A stretch of 64,000 nt of DNA from Cyclobacteriaceae bacterium (GTDB taxonomy: Bacteria > Bacteroidota > Bacteroidia > Cytophagales > Cyclobacteriaceae), in NCBI GenBank assembly GCA_016787565.1, contig JAEUUG010000003.1, positions 558,001-622,000 on the forward strand, read 5' to 3'. The position numbers and the translations under genes are program-made. The first letter of the stretch is position 1; each line of letters starts with the position of its first letter. This document shows positions 48,255-57,292 of the stretch, in pieces. The notes beneath the pieces are model-generated. The model was not told where the DNA came from and searched no databases. It worked only from the letters and a program-made list of their open reading frames with translations.

Positions 48255-50195
48255 TCAGGGTATTTTTTGTTTATACGTTTGTTTGTTTCCGGCAATGTCT
48301 GTAACGACCAGTTCGAAATCACCTTTCAGCGGTTGTGTTTTATCCAATCGCTCTGACCAAATCGTAGCCGACTTGCTATCGTAGTGCATTAACAACCATT
48401 CACCATTGATGGTTGCTGAAAAGGATGAGATTCCGGATAAATTGTCTCGTATTTTAAATCGGGCTGCGTAATTGTTAACATAAACCGGCCGAATGGTGGG
48501 AGAGATGGTATCCTGAAGGATGGTGAAGGTTCCAAACTCACGCGTATAGAATTGTATTCTTCCATTGATAAACTCTCCTCCCACATATGCATATCCACCA
48601 TTGCCGGTTTCCCGATAAACGGCAAAATTATTTTTGACCGGATATTCTTGTTTGGGTTTTAAAGAAATATGAATGGGCTTATTGATTGGAATCAAGGTGT
48701 TGCCAATGGTGAAGGCTTCTGTATTATCCGGTTTCAGTTTGTAATCGCTTGACAAGTAAAGCGTATCATAGAGTGAATTCGATGGAAAACGGATGTCCAT
48801 GAAGTTGCTATAGAATTTATATTCGATAGCTGACGGAACCGTAGCTCTAATTTTTGGAACGATGGATTTACCACAAATAACAACTGAATCTGGTATTTCT
48901 TTTCGAAGATCCAACAGGTAAACACTTCTCAAGTTGTTATAATAATCGGCTTCTTTTGTGCGTGTTCCACCGTTACCATAAATGATTGCTTGTTCAGCGG
49001 GCGAGCAGGTTTTGGCCGAAATGACTAACGTATTCTCCGACAGATCGTACTCTATATCTTTCTTCATAGGTTCCAGATTAGGAACTTCTTTGATCAGCGG
49101 ATCGTGCTGTAAGCGAAACGAAACCGTGCTGGAGTTTCCGTAACTGTCCTTCAACTTGATTTCTACTTTTGATTCTTTTTCTTTTTGAATTTTGATTTTA
49201 CCGCTACCGGGTGATGCTTCGTAAAACGGTAACTCATTACCATCAGCAATGTAGAGTTTATAGAACCGCGATCCGCTTTTGCGCATTGTTTTGAAATCCA
49301 TGAGCGTATAAATGCTGCGGGTTTCCAGCAGGTTTATTTTTTCGATGGCCTGACTGAAAATTAACTCGCCATCTACCCGCATTTCAATGTAGTTAACACC
49401 TCCGTAGAAGGGACTATTTGCAGCCAGCTTATCTTTCGAAAGAATTTCCACACCAATCACACCGTTTGCAAAAATGGGTTTGGAGAGTACGAAATTTGAT
49501 CCAGCACGTTGGGCATAAAACTCAAACCTTCCAAACCGGTCGTTTACACGTGAGTTTGCGTCAAGCGTGCGCAATGCAATTTTTTCTGCTGCAGGAGGAA
49601 GGTTGTCTTTTACCTCAGTAAAATCTGCAACCCGAAGCGGATTCAACGCCTGGTTGTTGGAATCGCGAATATCAAAATGGAGGTGAGGTCCGCTGGAAGA
49701 ACCGGAATTTCCCGATAGTGCAATCACTTCGCCCTGCTTTACCGGAAATTGATTTTCATGAAAGGTAAGATCAATTTCACCTGCTTTTATTCGGTACTGT
49801 TCTTTCAGCATGTAATTGGCCAATGGACCTTTGAACTCATCAAGGTGAGCATAGAGCGTTGTATTGCCATCCGGATGGGAAATGTAGAGCACATTTCCAT
49901 AACCCGATGCACTCATCGAAGCTCTGGAGATGTATCCGCTTTTGGACGCCAAAACCGGAATACCAATTTTATTATCGGTACGAATGTCAATACCGGAATG
50001 GAAGTGTGTGGTGCGTAACTCGCCCATCGTGCCCGCCAGCGAACCTGGTTGGCCGGGTCTTACCGGATAAATGTATTTTTCATCATTCGGAAACTTGAGT
50101 TCCGGATTGCTGAACTGTGCCAGCACGGCAGAAGGAGCGATCGCAAAAAATAGTAAGGCTACCTTACTTAACTTCAAACTCCAATAATTTTTCAT
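48255..50195 (-). CDS. M23 family metallopeptidase, exported
   Basis: A 646-residue protein from the ATG at 50195 (MKNYWSLKLSKVALLFFAIA), giving a signal peptide ending AVLAQ; an ATG 30 bases earlier is also possible. The LytM/M23 zinc site is complete: THFHSGIDIRT (His and Asp ligands), VLYISHPDGNTTLYAHLDEF, and SGPHLHFDIRD (HxH). The remaining 430 residues are beta-rich and of unknown fold. It probably cleaves peptidoglycan cross-links. Its start overlaps the FAH-family gene end by 32 bases and its stop lies 2 bases from bcp, so the three form a compact operon. Confidence 0.93.
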   Translation of the reverse strand: MKNYWSLKLSKVALLFFAIAPSAVLAQFSNPELKFPNDEKYIYPVRPGQPGSLAGTMGELRTTHFHSGIDIRTDNKIGIPVLASKSGYISRASMSASGYGNVLYISHPDGNTTLYAHLDEFKGPLANYMLKEQYRIKAGEIDLTFHENQFPVKQGEVIALSGNSGSSSGPHLHFDIRDSNNQALNPLRVADFTEVKDNLPPAAEKIALRTLDANSRVNDRFGRFEFYAQRAGSNFVLSKPIFANGVIGVEILSKDKLAANSPFYGGVNYIEMRVDGELIFSQAIEKINLLETRSIYTLMDFKTMRKSGSRFYKLYIADGNELPFYEASPGSGKIKIQKEKESKVEIKLKDSYGNSSTVSFRLQHDPLIKEVPNLEPMKKDIEYDLSENTLVISAKTCSPAEQAIIYGNGGTRTKEADYYNNLRSVYLLDLRKEIPDSVVICGKSIVPKIRATVPSAIEYKFYSNFMDIRFPSNSLYDTLYLSSDYKLKPDNTEAFTIGNTLIPINKPIHISLKPKQEYPVKNNFAVYRETGNGGYAYVGGEFINGRIQFYTREFGTFTILQDTISPTIRPVYVNNYAARFKIRDNLSGISSFSATINGEWLLMHYDSKSATIWSERLDKTQPLKGDFELVVTDIAGNKQTYKQKIP

Positions 50196-50778
50196 CTTCA
50201 ATGTAAGCCGATAAAACGTTTCCAACCCTCACCGGGCCAACACCTTTGGGGGTGCCCGTAAAAATTAAATCACCTGTGCGCAACGTAAAAAATCTCGAGA
50301 GATACGAAATTACATAATCAAAACTAAAAAGCATAAGACTGGTATTACCTTGTTGCTTTAAATCACCATCAATTTTCAGACTAAAGTTGATGTTCTTTAA
50401 ATCTGCGAATGTGCCAACAGGAATAAACTTTTCCGAAATCGGTGCCGATCCGTTAAAGCCCTTGGCTATATCCCAGGGAAGTCCCTTTTCCTTAGCTTTC
50501 TGCTGTAAGTCGCGCGCTGTAAAATCTATTCCAATACCGATGGCATCATAATACTTGTGGGCAAATTTTTCCTCAATGTGTTTTCCCTCTTTGCATATTT
50601 TCAACACCAGTTCAACTTCGTGATGGATATCCTTTGAAAACTCCGGGTAGTAGAACGGACTGTTATTGCGTAACACCGCTGTATCGGGCTTTGTAAAGAT
50701 AACGGGTTCATCAGACCGTTCATTGTTCAGTTCTTTGATGTGTTCGGCATAATTTCTGCCGATGGCAAATATCCTCAT
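50164..50778 (-). CDS. Fumarylacetoacetate hydrolase-family protein (YcgM-like)
   Basis: A 204-residue single-domain FAH-fold protein. The metal-binding Glu-x-Glu lies in HHEVELVLKICKEGKHI. The motifs YYDAIGIGIDFTARDLQ, GLPWDIAKGFNGSAP and GDLIFTGTPKGVGPV are typical of the acylpyruvase/oxaloacetate decarboxylase subgroup. The likely reaction is hydrolysis of acylpyruvates or oxaloacetate decarboxylation; the exact substrate is open. First gene of the compact FAH-M23-bcp run. Confidence 0.9.
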   Translation of the reverse strand: MRIFAIGRNYAEHIKELNNERSDEPVIFTKPDTAVLRNNSPFYYPEFSKDIHHEVELVLKICKEGKHIEEKFAHKYYDAIGIGIDFTARDLQQKAKEKGLPWDIAKGFNGSAPISEKFIPVGTFADLKNINFSLKIDGDLKQQGNTSLMLFSFDYVISYLSRFFTLRTGDLIFTGTPKGVGPVRVGNVLSAYIEDEKLLEFEVK

Positions 50779-50857
50779 AGCAAATGTTCGTTACAGTTTA
50801 TTGGATGGTTGTTCGCAATCTAAATTGGATTTGTATTTTTGTTCAAAAGTATAGTAT

Positions 50858-51655
50858 ATGTTAAAGAATGCCATAGTTTTTTCCGCCCTTCTGTTAATCT
50901 TGTATGCCTGCGCTACAGTAGCGGTTACAGATCGAAAACAATTAAGTCTGGTTTCCAATGCCGAGATTATACCGATGGCTTCCCAACAATATCAACAGGT
51001 ATTAAAGGATGCAAAGATGTCGACCAATCAGGAGCAGACTGCCATGGTGAAAAAAGTTGGCGCCAGAATCGAGAAGGCGGTGGAAAAATATATGGCCGAT
51101 AAAGGTGCTTCCTCTGAGCTGAACGGTTTTGCCTGGGAGTTTAATCTGATTGATGACCCCAAAACGGTGAACGCCTGGTGTATGCCGGGTGGCAAGGTGG
51201 CTTTTTACACGGGCATTATGCCGATTTGTAAGGATGAAGCCGGAGTAGCTGTAGTGATGGGGCATGAAGTAGCGCACGCCATTGCCAACCACGGCCGTGA
51301 GCGAATGAGCCAACAAATGGTGGCGCAATTTGGTCTATCCACCCTGAGTGCAGCAATGGGTCAAAACCCTTCATTAACCAGCGAAATTTTTATGCAAGCT
51401 GTCGGTGCGGGAACAAGTTTAGGGATGCTGAAATTCAGCAGAACACACGAATCAGAAGCAGATCGAATCGGATTAATTTTTATGACAATGGCCGGATACG
51501 ATCCGCATGAAGCACCAAAATTCTGGGAGCGCATGGCTGAGGTGGGTGGTGGTCAGCAGCCGCCTGAATTCATGTCTACGCACCCGTCACACGAAACCCG
51601 TGTAAAAGACTTGCAGGGCTGGATTCCGGAAGCGTTAAAATACAAGAAGAATTAG
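50858..51655 (+). CDS. M48 family peptidase, lipoprotein (BepA/LoiP-like)
   Basis: A 265-residue zinc peptidase. The N-terminus is a lipoprotein signal (FSALLLILYACATV, lipobox Cys18). The zinc site is VVMGHEVAHAIANHGRERMS with a distal Glu in FSRTHESEADRIGLIFM, and the last segment FMSTHPSHETRVKDLQGWIP is a family hallmark. It probably degrades or assists misassembled outer-membrane proteins. It is monocistronic and divergent from the FAH-M23-bcp run across 79 bases. Confidence 0.94.
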   Translation: MLKNAIVFSALLLILYACATVAVTDRKQLSLVSNAEIIPMASQQYQQVLKDAKMSTNQEQTAMVKKVGARIEKAVEKYMADKGASSELNGFAWEFNLIDDPKTVNAWCMPGGKVAFYTGIMPICKDEAGVAVVMGHEVAHAIANHGRERMSQQMVAQFGLSTLSAAMGQNPSLTSEIFMQAVGAGTSLGMLKFSRTHESEADRIGLIFMTMAGYDPHEAPKFWERMAEVGGGQQPPEFMSTHPSHETRVKDLQGWIPEALKYKKN

Positions 51656-51791
51656 TCTTCACTGAAGGGTTGATTCTTTGAGCCGCTGTTGCGGGAAATA
51701 AAGGGCTGAATGTTAGTTCGATTAACGCTGCAATCCGTGTGAAAAGAAATCTGCACTTTCCAACCCCTTCCGCGCCAAGAAGGCTCATCGA

Positions 51792-52595
51792 TCACTTTTT
51801 AAATCCGCTGAGTTTTATTTCTGTAAGTCTGCGTTTGGTGTCGAGCGGAAAGTCTCCATTGAGCATCCAATCATAATAGGAGGGTTCATCGCGCAACACG
51901 GTTAATACGGGTTTATTTTTATGCTTGCCAAAGTTGAAGACAGCTTCACCTTTTTCATTGCGAATCATACGGCCGGCAAGATCAACCATTTCTGACGATG
52001 TCAGTTTGTTCAACACCTCCATATCATTTCTAATCTCACCAATCTTTTTGCCCAGGCCATCCGTTACTTCTTGCCCATCGTATTTTTCCAGTTGGGCAAT
52101 CAATACTTCCATCGTAGCCTCAGCATCTGCTTCGGCTGTGTGGGAGTCTTTCATATCCTTATTCAAATAGAAGCGGTAGGCTGCCGAAAGGGTACGCTTT
52201 TCCATCAGGTGGAATATTTTCTGCGCGTCAATTATTTTCTTTCGGCTGTAGTCAAATTCTACACCGGCTCGTAAAAATTCTTCTACGAGCATGGGCACAT
52301 CAAATTTCAGAATGTTGAAGCCTGATAGATCGGATCCCTCCAGAAATTTTGCATATTCCTTCGCCACTTCCTTGAACGTAGGCTTATCCTGAACATCTGC
52401 GTTGCTGATACCATGAATAGCTGTTGAACTTTCAGGAATCGGGATGGTTGGATTAAGCAGATTAGCTTTGCGCTGAACTTCGCCATTCGGCAGCATCTTG
52501 ATTACCGCTATTTCAATAATACGGTCTTGCGCAATGTTAATGCCGGTGGTTTCTAGATCAAAAAAGCAAAGCGGATTGCGCAGGTTGAGTTTCAT
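51792..52595 (-). CDS. DEDDh 3'-5' exonuclease with a C-terminal DUF3820-like module
   Basis: A 267-residue protein. Residues 8-185 are a DnaQ-like exonuclease: CFFDLETTGINIAQDRIIEI (Exo I), FNILKFDVPMLVEEFL (Exo II) and DSHTAEADAEATMEVLIAQL (Exo III, His-Asp). Residues about 215-262 carry FNFGKHKNKPVLTVLRDEPS then YYDWML, a DUF3820-type motif often found beside exonuclease domains. It may act in DNA repair or RNA turnover; it is not assigned as the polymerase III epsilon subunit. It follows mpl on the same strand after a 52-base gap. Confidence 0.88.
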   Translation of the reverse strand: MKLNLRNPLCFFDLETTGINIAQDRIIEIAVIKMLPNGEVQRKANLLNPTIPIPESSTAIHGISNADVQDKPTFKEVAKEYAKFLEGSDLSGFNILKFDVPMLVEEFLRAGVEFDYSRKKIIDAQKIFHLMEKRTLSAAYRFYLNKDMKDSHTAEADAEATMEVLIAQLEKYDGQEVTDGLGKKIGEIRNDMEVLNKLTSSEMVDLAGRMIRNEKGEAVFNFGKHKNKPVLTVLRDEPSYYDWMLNGDFPLDTKRRLTEIKLSGFKK

Positions 52596-52647
52596 GTAGT
52601 TGTAAGATTGACTTATTATTTGAAAAGATTAGAATCGTGCAGAAAAC

Positions 52648-54021
52648 TTAAGCCAGAATTTCTTCTGCCAGGTCTTTCAGGTTAAGCTTTCCGAAATCTC
52701 CGGAACTCATCATCAATAGATTTTTATTTTTCCACGATTGCTCACGCAAGAATTTCTGAAGTTTTTGAGGATCATCCACAACCGTAATACCCGGAGTGGC
52801 AAAGGCCGCACGGATATCTTCCTCGGTAATGGGCTCCAGATTTTTAGCTTTAACCTTTTCAGGATTGAAGTAAACAACCGGAACATGGGCACCTTTCAAA
52901 CTATCTTTATACTGTGGCAGAAATTTTTTACTGAGACTGCTATAGGTATGTAATTCAATGCAGGCCACCAGTTCGCGCGATGGATACATTTCTTTGAGTG
53001 CTTTAACGGTAGCCTTCACCTTAGACGGGGCGTGAGCAAAATCTTTGTACACCGTAGTGGAAGCACCATCTTTAATTTTCTCGAGTCTGCCGCTTGCTCC
53101 TTCAAAGCTGCTAATGGCTTCAAAGAATTTATCCGGTGCGATGCCTATTTTTTTCAGCACTTCTTTTGCCGCGCTGAGGTTCTGCAAATTATGGCTGCCA
53201 AATATTTTTATCGGATACCGTTCTTTTCCGTTGGTCAGAAAAATTTGTCCGTGATTATCGGTGGCGTGCGCATGACTTTTAAACGTTATTTCGAGCACAT
53301 CATTGCGTTCTTTCTTTCCGATCATGATCGCTATCGGATCCTGCTCATTATAAAAGAGAATTCCACCCTTCGGAGTTTGGTCTGCAAAGCGGTCAAATTG
53401 TTTTACATATTCTTCCTCTGTTGGAAAAACATTGGCATGATCCCAGGCAATACCGCTGATCAGACCAACATGATGCTGAAAGCGAAGAAACTTGGGTGTG
53501 GGATCCAGTGCTGACGAAAGGTACTCATCGCCTTCAATAATTATGATAGGAGCATCCGAAAGTTTAACGGTATGGTCAATGCCGTTTACTTTCGCTCCAA
53601 TGACATAATCAAACTTGCGCTTGAAGTAATTTAATACATGAATGATGATGGCGGTGATGGTTGTTTTACCATGACTGCCGGCAATGACAATGCGTTGTTT
53701 ATCTTTCGACTGTTCGTAGATATATTCGGGAAAGGAAAGGACTTTAAGATTAAGTTCCTGAGCTTTAAGAAGTTCGGGATTATCTTTTCGGGCGTGCATT
53801 CCCAGGATGACGAAGTCGTAAGAGGCATCCAGTTTTTCCGGAAGCCAACCCATCTGTTCCGGCAATAACCCATGCGAAGAAAGATTCGACCGTGAGGGTT
53901 CAAATATTTCATCGTCTGAACCCGTTACTGTATGACCCTGAAGTTTGAGTGCGATCGCCAGATTATGCATCACGCTGCCCCCAATGGCTATAAAATGTAC
54001 CTTCTGCTTTTTGTGCTGCAT
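52648..54021 (-). CDS. mpl: UDP-N-acetylmuramate:L-alanyl-gamma-D-glutamyl-meso-diaminopimelate ligase
   Basis: A 457-residue Mur ligase that reattaches recycled tripeptide to UDP-MurNAc. The N-terminus KVHFIAIGGSVMHNLAIAL is the UDP-binding domain, and the ATP loop is IVIAGSHGKTTITAIIIHV. The central domain has IIIIEGDEYLSSALDPTPKF, and the C-terminal domain has YKDFAHAPSKVKATVKAL. The opening GGSVMHNLA distinguishes Mpl from MurC. It implies diaminopimelate-type peptidoglycan and recycling. It is divergent from dnaB across about 246 bases. Confidence 0.93.
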   Translation of the reverse strand: MQHKKQKVHFIAIGGSVMHNLAIALKLQGHTVTGSDDEIFEPSRSNLSSHGLLPEQMGWLPEKLDASYDFVILGMHARKDNPELLKAQELNLKVLSFPEYIYEQSKDKQRIVIAGSHGKTTITAIIIHVLNYFKRKFDYVIGAKVNGIDHTVKLSDAPIIIIEGDEYLSSALDPTPKFLRFQHHVGLISGIAWDHANVFPTEEEYVKQFDRFADQTPKGGILFYNEQDPIAIMIGKKERNDVLEITFKSHAHATDNHGQIFLTNGKERYPIKIFGSHNLQNLSAAKEVLKKIGIAPDKFFEAISSFEGASGRLEKIKDGASTTVYKDFAHAPSKVKATVKALKEMYPSRELVACIELHTYSSLSKKFLPQYKDSLKGAHVPVVYFNPEKVKAKNLEPITEEDIRAAFATPGITVVDDPQKLQKFLREQSWKNKNLLMMSSGDFGKLNLKDLAEEILA

Positions 54022-54145
54022 CGAAACTATATTCCGGTTTTAAATTAAAGTAAAATGTTTGGTCTTTGAAAGTACGTGAAAATTCTTTCGATTTTAATTT
54101 TGCGCGACAGAAGTTGGCGCAACAGTAACATACCTTCAGGAAATT

Positions 54146-54181
54146 TTATGCACAATTGGCGTGTTTATACTTTGTGTATAA
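54146..54181. promoter_or_regulatory. Two DnaA-box-like 9-mers upstream of dnaB
   Basis: TTATGCACA at 54146-54154 (plus) and TTATACACA on the minus strand at 54173-54181 face each other with an 18-base gap. Both match the consensus TTATNCACA. They lie in the dnaB/mpl divergent region, about 90 bases before the dnaB start. Confidence 0.5.
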
Positions 54182-54267
54182 GTTGTGGAGAGCGGGAATC
54201 GTACTGAGTCGTATTGATTGTACGTTTGTCGCCCTACGAAAAACGAAACACGTCCAACAACCACTGT

Positions 54268-55782
54268 ATGGAGCAAGGAAGATCAACGTCACTGAGGTTA
54301 AGCAGCAAAACAAAGTTAATTCCGAGAGATATCTCCGAAAGCTTGGGAAAGTTGCCACCTCAGGCGCTTGATCTTGAAGATGCTGTGTTAGGTGCGTTGA
54401 TGCTGGAGAAGAATGCGCTCAATGCTGTTGTCGAGTTTCTGAAGCCCGAACATTTTTACTCGGATGCCCATAAAGAAATTTACACTGCGATCATCGATCT
54501 CTTTAAAGCCTCTGAGCCGGTAGACATGCGTACCGTGGTTAACCAGTTGCGCAAGAACGGTAAGATTGAATTAATAGGCGGTGCCTATTACATCGCAGAA
54601 CTTACAGCCAAGGTGAGTTCGGCTGCGAATATTGAATACCACGCGCGGGTCATTATTGAGATGGCCATCAAACGCAACCTGATAGAGATTGCCTCTCAAA
54701 TCCATCACGATGCGTATGAGGATACCACCGATGTCTTCGAACTCTTAGATAAAACGGAACAGTCTGTTTTTGAAATTTCCGATTCCAACCTGCGCAAGAA
54801 TTACGACAACATGCGTAACCTCATGTCGCGGGCCATTCAGGAACTTCAAATGTTAAAAGAGCATAAGGATGGTCTCACCGGAGTGCCCAGTGGCTTTACG
54901 GCTCTTGACCGGATGACCTCCGGATGGCAGAAGTCAGACCTCGTGATTATTGCTGCACGACCCGGTATGGGTAAAACAGCTTTCGTGGTTTCAGCCCTTC
55001 GCAATGCAGCTGTTGATTTCAAAATACCGGTGGCCATCTTCTCCCTTGAAATGGCATCCGTTCAGTTAGTGAATCGTATGATTTCGGCTGAAGCCGAACT
55101 GGAAGGTGAGAAAATTAAAAAAGGAAACCTGGCCGAGCATGAGTGGGCCCAGTTGGTTCATAAAACTGGAAGATTATCATCAGCTCCGATTTTTATTGAC
55201 GATACGCCAGCGCTTTCTATCCTCGAACTTCGCGCCAAGTGCAGAAGATTAAAGGCCGAACATAATGTTCAACTGATTGTAATCGATTACCTCCAGTTGA
55301 TGCGGGGTGAACAGGGCGGTAACCGCGAACAGGAAATTGCCTCCATATCACGAGCGTTGAAAGGAATAGCGAAAGAATTAAATGTTCCGGTGTTGGCCCT
55401 GTCGCAATTGAGTCGTGGTGTGGAAACACGGGGAGGAGATAAGAAACCTCAACTATCCGATTTACGTGAATCCGGCTCCATCGAACAGGATGCCGATATT
55501 GTTATGTTTTTGTATCGTCCGGAATATTATAAGATTACGGTTGATGAGGAAGGTATGCCAACACAGGGCATGGGCGAAGTGATTATTGCCAAACACCGAA
55601 ACGGCTCAACAGGCAGCGTGAAGCTGAAGTTCATAGGCAAATACACCAAGTTTGCAGATTTTGATGCACCGGCTTCAAACGATAATCCATTCTCCGGCAT
55701 GATTACCCGCGAAAGCCGGTTGAATACTTTTAATCCGGGTGAATCATCCGCGCCACGCGGAGATGATGAAACTCCGTTCTAG
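54268..55782 (+). CDS. dnaB: Replicative DNA helicase DnaB
   Basis: A 504-residue hexameric helicase from the ATG at 54268 (MEQGRSTSLRLSSKTK); a TTG at 54214 would add 18 residues. The N-terminal primase-interacting domain starts near PPQALDLEDAVLGALMLEKN. The RecA-like domain has Walker A in IIAARPGMGKTAFVVSAL, Walker B in LIVIDYLQLMRGEQGG, and ALSQLSRGVETRGGDKKPQL with the Arg finger region. A disordered Ser-rich C-terminus follows. The length fits the family, and no intein is present. Confidence 0.98.
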   Translation: MEQGRSTSLRLSSKTKLIPRDISESLGKLPPQALDLEDAVLGALMLEKNALNAVVEFLKPEHFYSDAHKEIYTAIIDLFKASEPVDMRTVVNQLRKNGKIELIGGAYYIAELTAKVSSAANIEYHARVIIEMAIKRNLIEIASQIHHDAYEDTTDVFELLDKTEQSVFEISDSNLRKNYDNMRNLMSRAIQELQMLKEHKDGLTGVPSGFTALDRMTSGWQKSDLVIIAARPGMGKTAFVVSALRNAAVDFKIPVAIFSLEMASVQLVNRMISAEAELEGEKIKKGNLAEHEWAQLVHKTGRLSSAPIFIDDTPALSILELRAKCRRLKAEHNVQLIVIDYLQLMRGEQGGNREQEIASISRALKGIAKELNVPVLALSQLSRGVETRGGDKKPQLSDLRESGSIEQDADIVMFLYRPEYYKITVDEEGMPTQGMGEVIIAKHRNGSTGSVKLKFIGKYTKFADFDAPASNDNPFSGMITRESRLNTFNPGESSAPRGDDETPF

Positions 55783-55889
55783 AGCAATACCGATTTATCT
55801 TTGTCGGTCAGCGTTGGTATTGTAATTTCATGGAAGGGAAATCTCAAACTCCTTGACCTTTTGTAACTTTCGGTTTGATCGCCCTACTG

Positions 55890-56690
55890 ATGAAACAATT
55901 GTTGTTGGTACTCTCTAGTATTACGCTCTTACTTTCTTGTGTTTCACACGATCTGAATCGAACAATAGATTGCGATCAGGCTAACCTCGCAATAGAAACA
56001 ACCGCTATTGTTCCGGCTACATCATGCGGAACAGAAGATGGTTCCATAACAGTTGTGGGATCAGGCGGAAAACAACCTTTCACGTATATTTTACCAGGCA
56101 CGCCTTCGCGAACCTCAACAAATGGTGTATTTCAAAATCTTTCTGCCGGATTGTATTCCGTTACCCTGCGGGATAAAAACGGATGTGAGAAAGTACTTGA
56201 TTATATCTTAATTGGGGCTACCCAGTTTGATGCTTCCTTTACCTTGACGGAGGACAATCTTTGCCTCGAAGACAATGGTGGGATAAAAGTTGCAGTAGCG
56301 GAAACCAATGGACCGTATGCATTTAAACTAGATGCAGGTGAGTTCACTGCTTCCGCAATTTTTACCGAAGTGAAAAGCGGGAAACATTTTTTGACCATCC
56401 GCGACAGCGATAATTGTGAGGTGGTACTCGAAGTAAATGTACCGCGCGGAAATACAGGCGTGAGTTGGGCGACCGATATTCTTCCCATCATGACAAATTC
56501 CTGTGCAACTACAGGATGCCACAATGGTATTGATCGAATGGACTGGCGTATTTATGCGAATGCGAAAACGCATGCTGCGGATATAAAGAAAAGAACGCAA
56601 GACAAATCTATGCCATTCAATGGCGGTCTCCCTCAGAATCAAATAGATTTGATTGCCTGCTGGGTGGATGATGGTGCACCGGAAAACTGA
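55890..56690 (+). CDS. SprB-repeat lipoprotein with a cytochrome c-like C-terminus
   Basis: A 266-residue protein from the ATG at 55890. It has a lipoprotein signal (LLLVLSSITLLLSC, Cys17). Two SprB-type repeats follow: CGTEDGSITVVGSGGKQPFT with NLSAGLYSVTLRDKNGCE, and CLEDNGGIKVAVAETNGPYA with VKSGKHFLTIRDSDNCE. The C-terminal 70 residues look like a cytochrome c domain, with an unusual CX4CH motif (Cys205, Cys210, His211 in SCATTGCHNG) and a candidate axial Met241 in SMPFNGG, ending QIDLIACWVDDGAPEN. Haem binding is inferred. No type IX secretion sorting domain is present. Confidence 0.75.
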   Translation: MKQLLLVLSSITLLLSCVSHDLNRTIDCDQANLAIETTAIVPATSCGTEDGSITVVGSGGKQPFTYILPGTPSRTSTNGVFQNLSAGLYSVTLRDKNGCEKVLDYILIGATQFDASFTLTEDNLCLEDNGGIKVAVAETNGPYAFKLDAGEFTASAIFTEVKSGKHFLTIRDSDNCEVVLEVNVPRGNTGVSWATDILPIMTNSCATTGCHNGIDRMDWRIYANAKTHAADIKKRTQDKSMPFNGGLPQNQIDLIACWVDDGAPEN

Positions 56691-56695
56691 TCCGG

Positions 56696-57007
56696 TTAAT
56701 CGTAGAGCAGTTCGGTATGCGCTGCTTGTAATTCGCGCAAAGCTTTCAGATCATTCACTTTTTTAGCTTTGGATATTCCGGTTTCATATAGGAGCAATGC
56801 CTTTTCGGTTTGTCTCAGTTCCTGAAATAATTTGCCGGCATGGTAATACGTGGGCACGTAGTCCGGGTGTTCTATGAGTAATTGATCAAAAAGTTCGCTG
56901 GCTTTTTTTTGGTCATGTTTCAGATACTCCAATGCCAGCGCATAGAGATTGAATGGATCATTCGGGTCTTCAGCTAAAAACTGCTGTAAGTGCTGGATAC
57001 GTGACAT
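56696..57007 (-). CDS. Small tetratricopeptide-repeat protein
   Basis: A 103-residue cytoplasmic protein made of about two and a half TPR units, with DPFNLYALALEYLKHDQKKA and YVPTYYHAGKLFQELRQTEK as helix pairs. There is no signal peptide. It probably mediates protein contacts; the partner is unknown. It is convergent with the SprB-repeat gene across 5 bases. Confidence 0.82.
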   Translation of the reverse strand: MSRIQHLQQFLAEDPNDPFNLYALALEYLKHDQKKASELFDQLLIEHPDYVPTYYHAGKLFQELRQTEKALLLYETGISKAKKVNDLKALRELQAAHTELLYD

Positions 57008-57073
57008 GGTGCAAAAGTAGTAGTTTCATCGCTGACACCGAAAGTGTCTTTGAACCACACCCGATGAGCGTCA

Positions 57074-57103
57074 CTCGCCAGGGCTCACCAACAAGCGAGA
57101 TGG
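57074..57103. repeat. REP-like element A
   Basis: CTCGC (57074-57078) and GCGAG (57095-57099) flank AGGGCTCACCAACAA, then ATGG. The core ACCAACAAGCGAGATG recurs, with one change, in element C, and AGGGCTCACC and GCGAGATGG recur in element B. It lies in a 285-base gap between two TPR genes. Confidence 0.65.
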
Positions 57104-57244
57104 GTCATCATAAACGACTTTATTTTTACTTTATGAAAGCCGAAATTGTCTCTTGTGTTCGATAAATATATAATGGTTAGCTGCGTGTATACCAGGTCTT
57201 TCTCCAACTCCGACAGCACCGATAAATCCATTCATTTTCACCCC

Positions 57245-57275
57245 GATCAGAGTAACTTGTGAAGGGGCTCTGATC
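57245..57275 (-). terminator. Inverted repeat after the large TPR gene
   Basis: GATCAGAG / CTCTGATC, a perfect 8-bp stem with a 15-base loop, lies 18 bases after the TPR gene's stop. There is no T tract, so termination is uncertain. Confidence 0.35.
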
Positions 57276-57292
57276 CTCAAGACAAAACTTAA

